A stretch of 64,000 nucleotides of DNA from an uncultured Erysipelotrichaceae bacterium (lineage in GTDB: Bacteria; Bacillota_I; Bacilli_A; Erysipelotrichales; Erysipelotrichaceae). Positions within the stretch are counted from its first letter, which is position 1. The number at the start of each line of letters is the position of its first letter. The stretch is from positions 1 to 64,000 of the forward strand of contig CACXCB010000101.1 in the NCBI GenBank assembly GCA_902766005.1, read 5' to 3'. The notes beneath the pieces are model-generated. The model was not told the DNA's origin and searched no databases. It was given only the letters and a program-made list of their open reading frames with translations. Positions 16,808-26,185 of the stretch are shown piece after piece. Made by a program: the position numbers and the translations under genes.

Positions 16808-17896
16808 ATGAGTGAGAAAAAATTAGGTTTTGGCTTAATGCGATTACCGCGCAAGGGAATCGGTATTGACGTTGCACAGACCGCAGAAATGGTCGATCTG
16901 TTCCTGGATGCAGGAATGACATATTTTGATACGGCATATGTATATCCGGGAAGTGAAAAAGCGATCCGCAAGGCATTGTTTCAAAGGTATCCGAGAGACA
17001 GCTTTACCATAGCGACAAAACTGTTTGCGACAGCTGCTCTCAATGAAAATGCAGCGAAGAAGGAATTGGCTACAAGCCTGGAAAGGCTGGGAACGGATTA
17101 TGTCGATTATTATCTTCTGCATTCCCTGATGGAAAGCAACTATAAAAAATATGATAAATATCATCTTTGGGATTTTGTGAAGGAAGAAAAGGAAAAAGGG
17201 GTAATCCGTCATATCGGTTTTTCCTTCCATGGCGGACCGCAACTGCTTGAGGAATTGCTGACATTACATCCGGAAGTGGAATTTGTTCAGCTGCAGATCA
17301 ATTATGCCGATTGGGAGAATCCGAAGGTACAATCAAGAGCCAATTATGAAGTTGCCAGAAAATTCGGAAAGCAAATTACGATTATGGAACCGGTCAAAGG
17401 CGGTGCCTTGGTAAAACCGGATGAAAAGATCATCGATATCATGAAGCAGAAGCATCCCGATATGTCAACGGCCTCATGGGCAATCCGTTTTGCGGCATCA
17501 CTGGATGGGGTATTGGCAGTCTTGAGCGGCATGAGCAATATTGAACAGATGAAGGACAATCTATCCTACATGAAGGATTTCAAACCGCTTGATGATGAAG
17601 AAAAGAAGATTATCCGTCAGGCACAGGTGATTCTCGGCAGATCCAATGCCATTCCCTGTACTGCGTGCCGCTATTGTACTGCGGGATGCCCGAAACAGAT
17701 TCCGATTCCGGATATTTTTGCCGCAATGAACATGCACCTGGTCAGCGGACAGCTGCAGGAAGGCAAACAGGCATATGCCTCTATTGCAAACAATGCGTCG
17801 GAATGCATTGCTTGCGGACAGTGTGAGTCGGTATGCCCGCAACACATTAACATTATTGAGCAGCTGAAAAACTGTGCAGATATTTTGGAAAACTAG
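16808..17896 (+). CDS. Aldo/keto reductase with C-terminal 2[4Fe-4S] ferredoxin-like domain
   Basis: A 362-residue fusion. Residues 1-260 form an aldo/keto reductase barrel with the catalytic Asp-Tyr-Lys-His set in [19 protein letters not shown] and LLHSLM. Residues about 280-345 carry two cysteine clusters, [12 protein letters not shown] and [12 protein letters not shown], each typical of a [4Fe-4S] site. Such fusions are common in strict anaerobes and may couple ferredoxin electrons to NAD(P)H-linked carbonyl reduction. GGAGAGAG ribosome site. The GNAT gene starts 13 bases downstream. Confidence 0.88.
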   Translation: MSEKKLGFGLMRLPRKGIGIDVAQTAEMVDLFLDAGMTYFDTAYVYPGSEKAIRKALFQRYPRDSFTIATKLFATAALNENAAKKELATSLERLGTDYVDYYLLHSLMESNYKKYDKYHLWDFVKEEKEKGVIRHIGFSFHGGPQLLEELLTLHPEVEFVQLQINYADWENPKVQSRANYEVARKFGKQITIMEPVKGGALVKPDEKIIDIMKQKHPDMSTASWAIRFAASLDGVLAVLSGMSNIEQMKDNLSYMKDFKPLDDEEKKIIRQAQVILGRSNAIPCTACRYCTAGCPKQIPIPDIFAAMNMHLVSGQLQEGKQAYASIANNASECIACGQCESVCPQHINIIEQLKNCADILEN

Positions 17897-17909
17897 AAAG
17901 AGGAAAGAA

Positions 17910-18374
17910 ATGATCAGAAAAGCAGAAGCGAAGGATTTGGAAAAGGTAAATGAATTGTTGGAAGAGGTACTGGAGATCCATGCGCATATCCGTCCGGATA
18001 TCTTTATTGCCGGAACAAAAAAGTATGAGGATGAGGAACTGTTAAAGATCTTTGAAGATCCGGATGCACCGGTATTTGTCTATGACAAAGATGGTGAGGT
18101 ATTGGGATATGCTTTCTGTCAGCTGATGAAAAGGCCTCACCCGACCAATATGCAGGATATCACAACATTGTATATAGATGATCTTTGCGTAGATGAAAAG
18201 GCCAGGGGTATGCATATTGGCAAATCCCTATATGAATATGTCATTGCATATGCAAAGGAAAAGGGATGTTACAACGTGACATTGAATGTATGGGAAGGCA
18301 ATGACAGTGCCAGAAAGTTCTATGAAAAAGTCGGCTTTGGCATCCAGAAGACGATGATGGAGAAAATCCTATAA
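17910..18374 (+). CDS. GNAT family N-acetyltransferase
   Basis: A 154-residue acyl-CoA dependent acetyltransferase. The acetyl-CoA pyrophosphate loop is visible as DEKARGMHIGKSLYEYV (motif A, about residues 100-116) after the strand LYIDDLCV, and motif B as GCYNVTLNVWEGNDSARKFYEKVGF. Substrate unknown. The start at 17910 follows AAGAGGAAAG; the longer frame from 17874 overlaps the preceding reductase. It is cotranscribed with the reductase. Confidence 0.85.
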   Translation: MIRKAEAKDLEKVNELLEEVLEIHAHIRPDIFIAGTKKYEDEELLKIFEDPDAPVFVYDKDGEVLGYAFCQLMKRPHPTNMQDITTLYIDDLCVDEKARGMHIGKSLYEYVIAYAKEKGCYNVTLNVWEGNDSARKFYEKVGFGIQKTMMEKIL

Positions 18375-18383
18375 AATAAAAGA

Positions 18384-18406
18384 GACAAGCTAGGCTTGTC
18401 TTTTTT
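18384..18406. terminator. Bidirectional terminator between GNAT and DegV genes
   Basis: GACAAGC-TAG-GCTTGTC with T run on the plus side and T-rich sequence on the minus side. The degV stop codon (18392-18390) lies in the loop, so the hairpin also encodes the last DegV codons. Confidence 0.8.
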
Positions 18407-19262
18407 CAGCAAAATATACGATGGATAAGAAACCGGGGCCGATATGACAACCGATTGTCGGGCCAAGCTCTTGTAATGTGACATCAGCTTTAGGGAATCT
18501 TTCCTGTACCATGGCTTTCCATTTTTCGCCATCTTCCGGACAATCTGCATGGGAGAGGACAATCTCACATGGCTGATCTGCATCAATTTCCTTCGCTGCA
18601 CTTTCGAGAAGCTCATGTACGGCTTTCTTTTTGCCATGGACTTTTTCGTAAGCAACGAGGGTGCCGTCATCCGGAATGTAGATCAAAGGCTTGATTGCTA
18701 AAAGCGTTCCGACAATAGCGGAAGCATTGGAAAGTCTTCCGCCTTTGCGCAGCCACTGCAGGTCATCCACTACAAAGCGGTGAGCAATCTTCAAGGCATT
18801 TTCATTTGCCCATTCGATGACTTCCTGACATGTTTTTCCCTCATCCCTGAGTCTTGCCATGTGTTTGACCAGAAAACCAAGACCGGTTGTGATACATCTT
18901 GTATCGAGGATATACAGCTCGGCATCCGGTATTTTTTCCAGGACCATTTCTTTTCCGGTAAGGGAATTGTTATAGGAGTTGGAAATGGCTTTATCCATGT
19001 CGACAAAGATGACAGGTTTTCCTTCCTTTAACAGGTCCTTGAAAAATTCATAATATGCATAAGCAGTGATTTGGGAGGTGTTAGGCATTTTTCCTTCCCT
19101 CATTTTCTGATAGATAATGTGTGTTGTCTCTTCATCACAGTTATCCACATAGATTTCACCATCCACTTCAAATGTATAGGAAATAAAAGGAATATCATGA
19201 TCGCTAAGCCATTGATGATCCAGGTCACAGGTTGATGCGGTGGCGATGATATAGTCTTTCAT
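18390..19262 (-). CDS. DegV family fatty-acid-binding protein
   Basis: A 290-residue DegV protein. The N-terminal strand and polar loop YIIATASTCDLD (residues 3-14) includes the Ser/Thr that binds the fatty acid carboxylate, YVDNCDEET matches the second conserved block, and TSQITAYAYYEFF and NNSLTGKEMV follow as expected. In Gram-positives these are FakB-like carriers that present fatty acids to the kinase FakA for phosphorylation; no fakA is nearby. AAGGAG lies before the ATG at 19262. Single-gene unit. Confidence 0.88.
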   Translation of the reverse strand: MKDYIIATASTCDLDHQWLSDHDIPFISYTFEVDGEIYVDNCDEETTHIIYQKMREGKMPNTSQITAYAYYEFFKDLLKEGKPVIFVDMDKAISNSYNNSLTGKEMVLEKIPDAELYILDTRCITTGLGFLVKHMARLRDEGKTCQEVIEWANENALKIAHRFVVDDLQWLRKGGRLSNASAIVGTLLAIKPLIYIPDDGTLVAYEKVHGKKKAVHELLESAAKEIDADQPCEIVLSHADCPEDGEKWKAMVQERFPKADVTLQELGPTIGCHIGPGFLSIVYFAEKRQA

Positions 19263-19381
19263 AAATAATCTCCTTACAGTCACGGCTTATATTTTATTGA
19301 TTTTTCTGAATGAAATCAACAGACTTGAATCATATTTTTATACAAAAGAGATAAATTGTTCTTGGAATGCTGTGACCTAAT

Positions 19382-19406
19382 GAAAAAACCGGCTGAAAAT
19401 ACCGGT
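19382..19406 (-). terminator. Terminator of the LysR gene
   Basis: Minus strand AACCGGT-ATTTTCA-GCCGGTT followed by TTTT; it overlaps the end of the gene. Confidence 0.7.
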
Positions 19407-20293
19407 TAGAAGCCTTTGGCACGTTCCTCGATCATGTCAATCAGGTCTTGCATGTTTTGGCCGATTTCCACATCTTTGCGATAGGCAAAGACAATCTCGG
19501 TTACGGCTCTTGGAATCAGCGGAACGGCAACAACGCCTTTCTGCCGATAGCGGTTTAAACTGCTGATCGGCAATAAGCCGACACCATGCTGTTTGGAGAT
19601 TTCAGGAATGATGTTGTTCAAGTCCGTAATGATGACATTTTCGGTAGAGATCATGTTCTCCTTCAGAAGATTCCATCCCTGGCCGAAGGAACTGGATGTA
19701 GGATTCACAAGATAGAATACTTCGTTTTTCAGCTGTGCCAGTCGGATTTCCGGCTCGTTTGCCAGGGGATGGTCCTGCCATAAAATAGCAGCCATCTCAT
19801 CCTGCGCCAGCGTTGCATAATTGACATCCATCCTGTACAGCATGTTTTTGCGGATGATAATCGCATCATAATAGTTTTCACGCAATCCTGCGACGAGTGT
19901 TTTGCCGTCAGTTTCCTCAAGAGAGAAGTCGACTTCTTCATGCTCATCCTGGAAACGGGAGAAGATGTTCCGCAGACGATACTGTTTGAGAATCGGCAGA
20001 CTGCCGATGATCATTCTTCTTTCCGCATTGGGACGGTACATTTCCATCATGCGGACGGTCTTATGATACTGCCTCACAAGAGGAATGGCTTGGGTGAGAA
20101 GGGTTTGTCCGGCTTCTGTAAGCTTGCCTGTCGTATCTCCTTCACGAAGAAAAAGTAATGTTTTGAATTCTGCTTCCAATTCAAGAATCTCTTTGGCTGC
20201 AGAAGTGTGGTAGCGGTGTGCCTCTGACTGGCCTGTGAAAAAAGAATCACTTTGGGCAGCGGAAATAAATGCCTCTAATTGTTCAATTGTCAT
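19406..20293 (-). CDS. LysR family transcriptional regulator
   Basis: A 295-residue regulator. Residues 1-60 form the winged helix (MTIEQLEAFISAAQSDSFFTGQSE...), and GKLTEAGQTLL is the typical end of that domain; the rest is the two-lobed effector-binding domain. The recognition helix is unusual (AHRYHTSAAKEILELEAEF). The ATG at 20293 has AAGGAAG 8 bases upstream; the frame from 20314 lacks one. It stands between degV and the activase genes, both on the same strand but separated by terminators, so its target is not apparent. Confidence 0.82.
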   Translation of the reverse strand: MTIEQLEAFISAAQSDSFFTGQSEAHRYHTSAAKEILELEAEFKTLLFLREGDTTGKLTEAGQTLLTQAIPLVRQYHKTVRMMEMYRPNAERRMIIGSLPILKQYRLRNIFSRFQDEHEEVDFSLEETDGKTLVAGLRENYYDAIIIRKNMLYRMDVNYATLAQDEMAAILWQDHPLANEPEIRLAQLKNEVFYLVNPTSSSFGQGWNLLKENMISTENVIITDLNNIIPEISKQHGVGLLPISSLNRYRQKGVVAVPLIPRAVTEIVFAYRKDVEIGQNMQDLIDMIEERAKGF

Positions 20294-20370
20294 GTTATAT
20301 ACTTCCTTGTTCACATTATAGCATTTTTTCTATAGAGAAAAAACAGAAGAAGGGAATAGATTCACAAAAT

Positions 20371-20402
20371 AAAAGACATGGAGAATGCTTCTCATGTCTT
20401 TA
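20371..20402 (-). terminator. Terminator of the activase/dehydratase-like operon
   Basis: Minus strand AAAGACATGAGAA-GCA-TTCTCCATGTCTTT followed by TATTTT; it overlaps the stop codon of the last gene. Confidence 0.8.
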
Positions 20403-21638
20403 TGATTCGTCAGCAACTGCCAGCATCAGCTTGATTCTGTTTTCCTGGTTGACTTTTGTTGCACTTGGATCATAGTCGATCGGTGTGATATTGGCGTCTG
20501 GAAATTTTTCCCTGATTTTTTTAATGACACCTTTGCCGGCAATGTGATTGGGCAGACAGCCAAATGGCTGGGCACAGATGATGTTTGTATAACCGCCCTC
20601 AATCAGCTCGACCATCTCTGCGGTTAAAAGCCAGCCTTCACCCATTTTTGCCCCAAGATGCAGAATGCCGTCCGGTTTCTGCATCAGGTCATGGAAGGAA
20701 CCCGGTGCATAGAAGCCGAAGTTTTGCATAGCCTTGTTCATGGCATTGCCGATATTGTCGAGTGATTTCAGCAGAAGTTTTGCACCTGCGGAAACAAAGG
20801 AGTTTCCGCCATACAGGTCAAAATCGATGCCATAGTTGGCAATACAGTATTCAATAAATCCCATCAAGCCGGGCAGATTGACTTCACAACCTTCCTTCTC
20901 GAGAAATTCCTGCAAGTGATTGTTGCCGAGGGGAGAGAATTTGACATAGATTTCCCCGACAATGCCTACCTTTGTACAGTCTTTTTTCTGTATGGGTATT
21001 TGGGAAAAGTCTTTGGCAATTTCGAGAAACTTCTTTTTCATCTTCAGAGGATGGATATTCTTCTTTGCGTGAATCCAGCTGCTGATTCTTTCAATCCATT
21101 CCTTTGTCTTTTGTTCTGTTTCGCCATCATGCATTTCATATGGCTTGACCTGATTGCGCAGGGAACAGATTTCATCCCCGTATTCAATTGCGGCAATAGC
21201 CTTTTTGATAAAATTCATGGACAGAGGCATGGAACTTCCTTCCTCAAGATGCGATGTATTCAGGGAGGCAACCGGAATATTGCCATATCCTGCCTTGACA
21301 AGGGCTTTGCGCAAAAGCCTGATATAATTGGATGCTCTGCATCCTCCTCCGGTCTGCGTGATTAACAGGGCAGTATGATCAAGATCATATTTGCCGGATT
21401 GAAGGGCGTCCAGAAACTGTCCGATGATCAAAAGGGCGGGATAGCATGTATCATTATGGACATATTTCAGGCCAAGCTGGGCAACCTCGCTGCCGGCATT
21501 GTGCAACAGCTCGACGTGGTAGCCTTCACTTTCCATGGCTGCTTTTAAAAGGGAAAACTGGATCGGTGCCATATCAGGCACAAGAATTGTATGTGTACTT
21601 AGCATTTCTTTGGTAAAACTAGGTGTCAGATACTCCAT
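20400..21638 (-). CDS. 2-hydroxyacyl-CoA dehydratase D-component-like protein
   Basis: A 412-residue protein related to the HgdB/FldC-type subunits of 2-hydroxyacyl-CoA dehydratase, of the kind normally fused behind two activase modules in large (about 1400-residue) proteins of Bacillota. Recognisable parts are HNDTCYPALLIIGQFLDAL, TQTGGGCRASNYIRLLRKAL and AQPFGCLPNHIAGKGV, whose cysteines likely hold an Fe-S cluster. It begins inside the 3' end of the activase gene (20-base overlap) with its own AAAGGAGG site, so it is made as a separate, translationally coupled chain rather than as a fused domain. The reaction is unknown. Confidence 0.75.
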   Translation of the reverse strand: MEYLTPSFTKEMLSTHTILVPDMAPIQFSLLKAAMESEGYHVELLHNAGSEVAQLGLKYVHNDTCYPALLIIGQFLDALQSGKYDLDHTALLITQTGGGCRASNYIRLLRKALVKAGYGNIPVASLNTSHLEEGSSMPLSMNFIKKAIAAIEYGDEICSLRNQVKPYEMHDGETEQKTKEWIERISSWIHAKKNIHPLKMKKKFLEIAKDFSQIPIQKKDCTKVGIVGEIYVKFSPLGNNHLQEFLEKEGCEVNLPGLMGFIEYCIANYGIDFDLYGGNSFVSAGAKLLLKSLDNIGNAMNKAMQNFGFYAPGSFHDLMQKPDGILHLGAKMGEGWLLTAEMVELIEGGYTNIICAQPFGCLPNHIAGKGVIKKIREKFPDANITPIDYDPSATKVNQENRIKLMLAVADES

Positions 21639-24558
21639 GATTCTTTTCCTCCTTTTTTGCCGCTAATGCTGCAAATAAAGAACGCAAACGGATGTTTGCC
21701 GCACCCGTATTGGTGATTTCGTCTATTTTCAGCTGGGTATAGAGTTTGTTTCCTTCCTGCAGGATCTCCCTGGTTTCATCGGTTGTGATCGCATCCAATC
21801 CGCACCCGAATGATACCAACTGTACAAGATCTGTATCCTCATGCATGGTACAGTATTTGGCAGCTGCATATAATCGGCTGTGGTAGGTCCATTGGTTCAA
21901 GACGGATGTATTGAATTTCTCTACGGTATGGCTGATGCTGTCTTCGGTGATGACCGAAACGCCTTGGCGGATGATCAATTCATCAATACCATGGTTGATT
22001 TCGGGATCGATATGGTAAGGCCTGCCGGCAAGGATAATGATATGCTTGCCCATCTTACGGGATTCATCGATGATCCATGCCGCTCTTTCTCGGATCTGTT
22101 GCATATGCAATGCATATTCTTCATAGGCTTTTTCTGTTGCAGAATGAATATCTGTTTTCTTCAGATACGGGAAATACTTCAGCAGAATCTTTGTAAACCT
22201 GTTTGTGAATTCCTTCCTGTTATCAATATTGACATATTCATATATGAAGGGAAGACGTGAGAGCTCATCGCAATTATCAGCCAGTACTTCGGGATAATAC
22301 GCAACAACAGGACAGTTGTAGTGGTTCTCGCCTTTGCCTTCATCGACATTGTATGTCATGCAAGGATAGAAGATATAATCGACTTTCTTTTCGCATAGAT
22401 CATGAATATGCCCATGAGACAGCTTTGCAGGGAAACATGCGGTATCGCTTGGGATTGTGCCTTGACCTTTCTGATACAGTTTCCTGTCGGAAAACGGGCT
22501 TGTCACGACATGAAAGCCTAGAGATGTAAACAATACAGACCAGAAAGGGAGCAGTTCATACATATTCAGACAAAGCGGAATGCCGATGTTTGTCTGATCG
22601 CTTACACATGCATGACTCATGTACTTTTTCAAAAGCTCACGCTTGAAGGCATACAGATTGAATGTATTGTCCTTCGCTTTGCCGGTGATCGGCTTTTCAC
22701 AACGGTTTCCGGAGATATAGCGTTTGCGGTCTGCAAACAGATTGATTGTCAGCTGGCAATGGTTACCGCAACCCTGGCATTGCACATTCTGTACCTGATG
22801 TGTGAAATGCTCCATTTCTTCTTTGGATAAAAAGGAACTGCCTGTGGAAAGGGGATGAGCCCTTCCATAGAGAGCTGCTCCGTATGCTCCCATCAGGCCG
22901 GCAATATCGGGACGGATAACATTGATTCCCATCTCTTTTTCAAAAGCGCGTAAAACGGCTTCGTTGTAAAATGTACCGCCCTGTACGACGATATTTCTGC
23001 CTAAGCTTTCTACAGATGTTGTGCGAATGACCTTATACAAAGCATTTTTGACAATAGATATGGATAGGCCTGCGGAAATGCAGTCAATGGATGCACCGTC
23101 CTTCTGTGCCTGCTTGACAGAGGAATTCATAAAGACTGTACATCTGCTGCCGAGATCCACCGGCTGTTTTGCAAACAAGCCCTGCATCGCAAAGTCTTCA
23201 ACATTGGAACCCAATGCTTCCGCAAAGGTCTGCAGGAAACTGCCGCATCCGGAAGAACATGCTTCATTCAGGAAGATATCGCTGATCGCACCGTCTTCGA
23301 TCTTGAAGCATTTCATGTCCTGTCCGCCGATATCGATGATAAAGTCGACATCCGGCAGAAAGTGTTTGGCGGCAAGAAAATGTGCTTCTGTTTCCACAAT
23401 GCCGTAATCGCCATGGAAAGCATTTTTCATGAGCTCTTCGCCATATCCGGTTGTTGTGACAGTGGCTATCTGCATGTCCGGATGTTCTGTAAACAATTTC
23501 AAAAACGTATTTCTCACAATCTCAAGAGGTTTTCCGTCATTGGGCCTGTAGTCCGTAAACAATAAGGATCCATTGTCATCGATAACAGCCATCTTGATGG
23601 TGGTTGAACCGGAATCGATGCCGATATGCACTTTTCCCGTATCTTTTGTGAATGGAACTCTTGGCACTTTGGCTTTGGCATGGCGCAAATGAAATTTCCA
23701 GTATTCCTCCCTGTCTGAAAACAGAGGATCAAGAAAGGCATACCCGTTAGCTGTATTGCGGTTTTTCAGTTTCAAGAATACATCTTTTATGGATACAGCT
23801 TTGTCTGCATAGTATGCAGCACCTAGGGCAACATAATATAAACTGTTGTCAGGACATATGCCTTTGATGTGCAGTGTCTGATCAAAACTGTCACGCAGGC
23901 ATTTGGAGAAGGTCAAAGGACCGCCAAGATACAGGATGTTCCCCTGAATGCTTCGGCCTTGGGCGAGACCGGCAATGGTCTGGTTCACAACTGCCTGATA
24001 GATGGAAGCGGCAATATCATCGGTGGAAGCTCCCTGGTTAATTAATGGCTGTACATCCGATTTGGCAAAAACACCGCATCGGCTGGCTATGGTATACCTG
24101 CGCTTTGCCTGTTGTGCTTTTTTATCTAACTCGGAAGCATCCATCTTTAAAAGGGTAGCCATCTGATCGATGAAGGCACCGGTTCCTCCGGCACAGCTTC
24201 CGTTCATTCTGACTTCCATGCCGCCCGAAAGGAAAAGAATCTTGGCATCTTCGCCGCCGAGTTCAATGATACAGTCGGTATCGGGATTCAGGCGGTTGGC
24301 AGCGACACGGTCAGCATAGACCTCCTGTACAAAAGGTATTTCACATAAAGAGGCAATACCCATGCCTGCTGAACCGGATATCGCAAAATGGATTTGTCTG
24401 TCACCGCAAAAAGAAACGATCATCTTCTGCATCATCTCTTCTGTTTTCTCGACGATATGACTGTAGTGACGCTCATACTTCTGAAAAAGAATGTTGTCAT
24501 GATCATCCAGAATGACACATTTGATTGTGGTTGAACCGATATCCAGACCTGCCCGCAT
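21619..24558 (-). CDS. Tandem BadF/BcrA-type activase with DUF2229 domain
   Basis: A 979-residue protein of the acyl-CoA dehydratase activase-related family. Two ASKHA ATPase modules are visible: one starting MRAGLDIGSTTIKCVIL (residue 1, with GSCAGGTGAFIDQMA) and one near residue 311 (IGIDSGSTTIKMAVI, with EACSSGCGSF and GSRCTVFMNSS; the cysteines match the bridging [4Fe-4S] ligands of HgdC). A cysteine-rich DUF2229 region follows from about 640. True activases use ATP hydrolysis to inject a low-potential electron into a dehydratase. The ATG at 24558 with TGGAGGA upstream matches the canonical N-terminus; the 49 upstream codons are promoter sequence. Confidence 0.82.
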   Translation of the reverse strand: MRAGLDIGSTTIKCVILDDHDNILFQKYERHYSHIVEKTEEMMQKMIVSFCGDRQIHFAISGSAGMGIASLCEIPFVQEVYADRVAANRLNPDTDCIIELGGEDAKILFLSGGMEVRMNGSCAGGTGAFIDQMATLLKMDASELDKKAQQAKRRYTIASRCGVFAKSDVQPLINQGASTDDIAASIYQAVVNQTIAGLAQGRSIQGNILYLGGPLTFSKCLRDSFDQTLHIKGICPDNSLYYVALGAAYYADKAVSIKDVFLKLKNRNTANGYAFLDPLFSDREEYWKFHLRHAKAKVPRVPFTKDTGKVHIGIDSGSTTIKMAVIDDNGSLLFTDYRPNDGKPLEIVRNTFLKLFTEHPDMQIATVTTTGYGEELMKNAFHGDYGIVETEAHFLAAKHFLPDVDFIIDIGGQDMKCFKIEDGAISDIFLNEACSSGCGSFLQTFAEALGSNVEDFAMQGLFAKQPVDLGSRCTVFMNSSVKQAQKDGASIDCISAGLSISIVKNALYKVIRTTSVESLGRNIVVQGGTFYNEAVLRAFEKEMGINVIRPDIAGLMGAYGAALYGRAHPLSTGSSFLSKEEMEHFTHQVQNVQCQGCGNHCQLTINLFADRKRYISGNRCEKPITGKAKDNTFNLYAFKRELLKKYMSHACVSDQTNIGIPLCLNMYELLPFWSVLFTSLGFHVVTSPFSDRKLYQKGQGTIPSDTACFPAKLSHGHIHDLCEKKVDYIFYPCMTYNVDEGKGENHYNCPVVAYYPEVLADNCDELSRLPFIYEYVNIDNRKEFTNRFTKILLKYFPYLKKTDIHSATEKAYEEYALHMQQIRERAAWIIDESRKMGKHIIILAGRPYHIDPEINHGIDELIIRQGVSVITEDSISHTVEKFNTSVLNQWTYHSRLYAAAKYCTMHEDTDLVQLVSFGCGLDAITTDETREILQEGNKLYTQLKIDEITNTGAANIRLRSLFAALAAKKEEKNHGVSDT

Positions 24559-24583
24559 ACAATCCTCCAATTTACAACGTGTA

Positions 24584-24612
24584 ATTTTAATGTGATTTAT
24601 GGTATCGCGCAA
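24584..24612 (-). promoter_or_regulatory. Promoter of the activase operon
   Basis: Minus strand TTGCGC (24612-24607), 17 bases, TAAAAT (24589-24584). Two 10-bp palindromes (TGCATATGCA and GACATATGTC) lie just upstream near 24619-24645 and could be regulator sites. Confidence 0.5.
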
Positions 24613-24729
24613 GTGTAATGCATATGCAAAATGACATATGTCCTGTTTTGTATATTCAAGGAATCTTAATGATTTGTTCAGCGTTTCTTCACGTGAATCT
24701 GTCATAATAGCATGGGAAGGGAGGCAGAT

Positions 24730-25557
24730 GTGAAAAAGATTTGGATTTTATTTTGTAGTGTATTGTTCCTGTGTGGATGCAGTGTACAGAAGAAAGAGAT
24801 GACTGTCACGGATGGTTGCGTTGTAACTGTTTTTGACCGTGGCAAAGCGGATGCAATTCTCATACAGAATGAAGATACGGTATTGATGATCGATACGGGT
24901 CTCGATGAGAATGTGAATGCCTTGATTCGGCAGCTGAAAGAAAAAGGAGTAACCCGGATTGATGCCATCTATCTTTCCCACTACGACAAGGATCATGTAG
25001 GCGGTGCCGATCAGATTCTTTCTGCATTTACGGTAAACCATGTATACGGAACATACATGACAAAGGAAAGCGATGATATCACGGAGCTGCTGGAAGCTTT
25101 GGAAAATAAGAATATGGAACTGGAGGTTATTGCAGAAGATACGGTTCATTCCTATGGAGACATAAGCCTGGATATTGATGCGGCTGATGGCGGGTATGAA
25201 AACAATGCCTCCAACAATTCTTCTTTGATCATATCGGCAGCCTATGGTGAAAATACAATTCTCTTTGCGGGAGATGCACAAAATGAGCGCATAAAGGAAT
25301 ACCTGGCAAATCATGATGCGACAGCCGATATACTGAAAGTTCCTTATCATGGCCATTATCAGAAACAGCTGGATAACCTTCTTGAAGCGGTTGAACCGGA
25401 AGTCACACTCATCACAAACAGTGATGAGGAGCCAGAAGAAGAGGACCTTGGCAAGGCACTGGATGTTCTGCATGAATATGCGGATCAGGTATATGAAACG
25501 AAGAACGGGAATATTGTGATTACCATGACCTTGGAAAACTATGAGGTGAGCCAATGA
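24730..25557 (+). CDS. ComEC-like metallo-beta-lactamase domain lipoprotein
   Basis: A 275-residue protein read from the GTG at 24730, which has GGGAGG six bases upstream; this gives a standard signal peptide and a lipobox-like LFLCGC near residues 11-16, so the mature protein should be membrane-attached outside the cell. The body is a metallo-beta-lactamase fold with the metal motif LSHYDKDHVGG (about 80-90), FAGDAQ and PYHGHYQ, as in the C-terminal hydrolase domain of ComEC. ComEC-type domains are proposed nucleases; here it is free-standing. It overlaps the following lipoprotein gene by 4 bases. Confidence 0.78.
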   Translation: MKKIWILFCSVLFLCGCSVQKKEMTVTDGCVVTVFDRGKADAILIQNEDTVLMIDTGLDENVNALIRQLKEKGVTRIDAIYLSHYDKDHVGGADQILSAFTVNHVYGTYMTKESDDITELLEALENKNMELEVIAEDTVHSYGDISLDIDAADGGYENNASNNSSLIISAAYGENTILFAGDAQNERIKEYLANHDATADILKVPYHGHYQKQLDNLLEAVEPEVTLITNSDEEPEEEDLGKALDVLHEYADQVYETKNGNIVITMTLENYEVSQ

Positions 25558-26156
25558 GAAGAAAATGGATGACATGCTTTTTATGCATGTCTCTTTTGGC
25601 TTTTGGATGCAGGGAATATGCATACGATATTCCGCCATATCAAAGCACAACAGATATGGACAATGACGGCATCGATGATCAGACGGACATCTTTCTCAAT
25701 GCCAAAGCCTACATAGAGACAAGACCGAAATACAAAAGCAGGTACTACAGTAGCGGTTATCCGGATGACGGATACGGTACATGTGTGGATGTGGTCGGTT
25801 TTGCCCTAAAAAATGCCGGATACGATCTGATGACACTGGTGGATGAAGACATACAGGAACATCCTGATGACTATGATGTTGAAATCAGGGACAAGAATAT
25901 CGATTTTCGAAGGGTAAAAAATCTTGCGGTCTATTTTTCTCATCATGCAATTTCCTTAACCACGGATATCAAATCTATTGAAGAATGGCAGCCGGGAGAC
26001 ATCGTTATCTATGAAAACCATATCGGCATTGTCTCCGACAGGCGTAATACTGAGGGGATTCCTTACCTGATTCATCACAGCTCTGTATTTCAGATCCGTT
26101 ATGAAGAAAACAGGCTGAATTATGGAAATATTACAGGACATTACCGCATGTCTTAA
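25554..26156 (+). CDS. DUF1287 lipoprotein-like protein
   Basis: A 200-residue protein with an N-terminal signal ending in a cysteine (SLLAFGC, residue 19 region), then a DUF1287 domain: YYSSGYPDDGYGTCVDVVGFALKNAGYDL contains the Cys, and GDIVIY..HIGIVSD holds the His, as in NlpC/P60-like hydrolase relatives (YijF family). DUF1287 proteins are presumed cell-envelope hydrolases of unknown substrate. ATGA overlap with the ComEC-like gene shows coupling, so both probably act outside the membrane. Confidence 0.78.
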   Translation: MRRKWMTCFLCMSLLAFGCREYAYDIPPYQSTTDMDNDGIDDQTDIFLNAKAYIETRPKYKSRYYSSGYPDDGYGTCVDVVGFALKNAGYDLMTLVDEDIQEHPDDYDVEIRDKNIDFRRVKNLAVYFSHHAISLTTDIKSIEEWQPGDIVIYENHIGIVSDRRNTEGIPYLIHHSSVFQIRYEENRLNYGNITGHYRMS

Positions 26157-26185
26157 TGTACAATAATGAATAGGAGGTTTTACCC

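Noticed and set aside
21619-21638. Frameshift splitting the activase protein
   Set aside because: The second gene has its own AAAGGAGG site at ideal spacing before an ATG in the overlap, so the split is natural, pending resequencing.
24748-25650. 300-codon antisense ORF
   Set aside because: Opposite the ComEC-like lipoprotein gene, Cys/Ile-rich without domains; coding signal belongs to the plus strand.
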